Source of the DNA: Thioalkalivibrio sp.
GTDB taxonomy: Bacteria; Pseudomonadota; Gammaproteobacteria; Ectothiorhodospirales; Ectothiorhodospiraceae
Length of the DNA: 10,231 nucleotides
Assembly: GCA_018224485.1 (NCBI GenBank)
Contig: JAGTVE010000164.1
Location: 1 to 10,231 of the forward strand
Direction: 5' to 3'
Within the stretch, counting starts at the first letter, position 1. Each line of letters starts with the position of its first letter. The position numbers and the translations under genes are program-made. The notes under the pieces were generated by a model. That model saw nothing but the letters and a program-made list of their open reading frames with translations, was not told the DNA's origin and searched no databases. Below, piece by piece: positions 9,311-10,231 of this stretch.

Positions 9311-9967
9311 TCAGAAGACGAAGGCGGGCTTGCGCTCGAAGCCGAGCAGCGGCTTGAGGCTGGTCTCGAAGAGCTTCTCCGTGCGGTAGCTGTCCTCAGC
9401 GACCCGGATCACCAGCAGCGCCTCCATCACCGGGGGCGCGCCGACCACCACGAACAGGCGTCCGCCGAGACTGAGGTAAGGCTGCAGGAACGGGTCGTAC
9501 TCCGCCATCGCGCCATTCACACTGATCACGTCGTAGCGGTTGCCGGGGGGCGTCCACTCCGGAGTCACCGTGGCCGTGCGTAGCTGTGCGTTCCTGATGC
9601 CAAGGCCGTCCAGACGGGTGCGGGCCGCGAGGCGGAAGTCGTCCACGCGCTCCACGCTGTCCACATGCGCCGCCAGCCCTGCCAGGCAGGCGGTGACGTA
9701 GCCGGAGCCGGTCCCGATCTCCAACGCTCGGTCGCTTCGGGTCGGCGCAAGCGCCTGCAGCAGCCGCCCCACCACCTTCGGGGCCAGCATGAACTCGCCA
9801 TTGCCCAGCGGGATCTCGGTGTCGGCGTAGGCGAGACCCTCCCGTCCCCTGGGCACGAAGCGTTCCCGCGGCAGGGCCTCCATCACGTCCAGCACCCGCA
9901 TGTCCAGCACATCCCAGGGGCGCACCTGCTGCTCCACCATGTTGTTGCGCGCCAGGCTGTAATCCAT
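9311..9967 (-). CDS. Protein-L-isoaspartate O-methyltransferase (Pcm) family SAM-dependent methyltransferase
   Basis: Classical Pcm repairs isoaspartyl residues in aged proteins by SAM-dependent methylation. This 218-aa cytoplasmic protein aligns over its full length with Pcm (about 208 aa in E. coli). SAM motif I is LEIGTGSGYVTA at 82-93, and an acidic Glu106 follows at the usual post-I position. However, the Pcm segment GQTISQP, which holds the conserved active-site Ser, reads GEFMLAP here (57-63). The TAAP segment of motif II reads NGAM (151-154), and the usual GDG is missing from the intervening strand. It may therefore methylate something else or be inactive on isoaspartate. The start is supported by a GAGGA Shine-Dalgarno at 7-nt spacing. 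It lies 110 nt upstream of tolC on the same strand, a linkage I recall from other gammaproteobacterial genomes. It could be the first gene of the operon or transcribed separately. Confidence 0.88.
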   Translation of the reverse strand: MDYSLARNNMVEQQVRPWDVLDMRVLDVMEALPRERFVPRGREGLAYADTEIPLGNGEFMLAPKVVGRLLQALAPTRSDRALEIGTGSGYVTACLAGLAAHVDSVERVDDFRLAARTRLDGLGIRNAQLRTATVTPEWTPPGNRYDVISVNGAMAEYDPFLQPYLSLGGRLFVVVGAPPVMEALLVIRVAEDSYRTEKLFETSLKPLLGFERKPAFVF

Positions 9968-9974
9968 GCACTCG

Positions 9975-9979
9975 TCCTC
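9975..9979 (-). promoter_or_regulatory. Shine-Dalgarno of the Pcm-family gene
   Basis: GAGGA on the minus strand lies 7 nt before the ATG at 9967. It supports that start and shows that the gene can be translated independently of the upstream gene. Confidence 0.55.
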
Positions 9980-9994
9980 GGCTTCAGGGTGTAA

Positions 9995-10007
9995 ACCCTC
10001 GGAGGGT
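9995..10007. promoter_or_regulatory. 13-bp palindrome upstream of the Pcm-family gene (candidate operator or hairpin)
   Basis: The plus strand reads ACCCTC-G-GAGGGT, two perfect 6-bp arms around one base, centred about 34 bp upstream of the methyltransferase ATG. A one-base loop is too tight for an RNA hairpin without opening the inner pairs, so a protein-binding site for a dimeric regulator is a reasonable reading. No recognised operator consensus is matched and chance cannot be excluded. Confidence 0.25.
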
Positions 10008-10058
10008 ACGGCCAGCTCACCCGGGAGGCAAGTTGCAGCGGCCGCGTGTGCCCGAGGA

Positions 10059-10076
10059 CCGGCCGCCGACGGCCGG
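10059..10076 (-). terminator. GC-only hairpin just after the cca-like stop (candidate terminator)
   Basis: The minus-strand transcript would form a perfect 7-bp stem, CCGGCCG/CGGCCGG, with the 4-nt loop UCGG, starting 5 nt after the TGA of the upstream gene. No U-run follows, so it does not meet the usual intrinsic terminator pattern. It may pause or stabilise the 3' end, or be a by-product of high GC. Confidence 0.3.
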
Positions 10077-10081
10077 ATGGG

Positions 10082-10231
10082 TCAGGAATCCATCCCGTTC
10101 CCGGAGTGCTGCAGACCGAGGGCCGCCACCGCGCGGATCCGCTCGCGCCGCAATGCCTCGCCCAGGGACGCGCCGCGCAGGCCGGCGTCGAGCAGGGGTT
10201 GCGGTGACACGTCCATGACCGCCTCGGCGGC
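10082..10231 (-). CDS. cca: C-terminal end of probable CCA tRNA nucleotidyltransferase (partial)
   Basis: The window edge cuts this gene, leaving its last 49 codons and a TGA stop at 10082-10084. The reading frame gives PQPLLDAGLRGASLGEALRR followed by ERIRAVAALG. This resembles the extreme C-terminus of proteobacterial CCA-adding enzymes, in which a G-L/F-x-G-x-x-(L/I)-G-E-x-L/I helix is followed by R-x-x-A-(I/V)-x-x-L. CCA enzymes add or repair the 3' CCA of tRNAs. No catalytic motif is visible in this fragment, so the call rests only on this tail pattern and could be wrong; poly(A) polymerase relatives or an unrelated helical tail are alternatives. Codon use is the same GC-rich type as its neighbours, which supports real coding. 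It is 114 nt upstream of the Pcm-family gene on the same strand. Confidence 0.55.
   Translation of the reverse strand, partial: AAEAVMDVSPQPLLDAGLRGASLGEALRRERIRAVAALGLQHSGNGMDS

Overview
The window is a compact, GC-rich (very GC at third codon positions) bacterial chromosome segment that fits a gammaproteobacterium. The evidence for this is a full-length TmcA of E. coli size, a Uup-type ABC-F ATPase with its C-terminal domain, a Pcm-family methyltransferase directly upstream of tolC, and a MetA-family acyltransferase. The base composition and gene content recall Ectothiorhodospiraceae/Chromatiales relatives such as Thioalkalivibrio. That placement is inference, not a database result.

Layout. 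tmcA (12-2027) is the only plus-strand gene; it makes N4-acetylcytidine in the elongator tRNA-Met anticodon. Everything else is on the minus strand. Read in transcription order from the right edge, these are: the 3' end of a probable CCA tRNA nucleotidyltransferase (10082-10231, cut by the window edge), a Pcm-family SAM methyltransferase (9311-9967), a TolC-type outer-membrane channel (7887-9200), an ISOC1/2-like isochorismatase-fold hydrolase starting at TTG (7307-7882), a P-loop protein with small-molecule-kinase-like features (6442-7293), a MetA-family acyltransferase with an altered active site (5372-6442), an MFS permease (4003-5328) and uup (2077-3999), which converges on tmcA.

From tolC to uup the gaps are 4, 13, -1, 43 and 3 nt, so six genes probably share one transcript; the Pcm-family gene is 110 nt upstream of tolC. 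No gene-free stretch exceeds about 115 bp, and I see no RNA gene, mobile element, CRISPR array or prophage part.

How the genes may work together. Translation and stress functions (tmcA, cca, uup) flank an export and metabolism cluster. The unusual part is the middle: the P-loop protein and the MetA-like enzyme are joined by a TGATG stop/start overlap. The MetA-like enzyme keeps its Cys/His/Glu residues but has lost the conserved Lys and carries Ser at the acyl-CoA specificity position. With the adjacent hydrolase and two export proteins this could be an uncharacterised small-molecule acylation module rather than ordinary methionine synthesis, but the sequence alone cannot show that.
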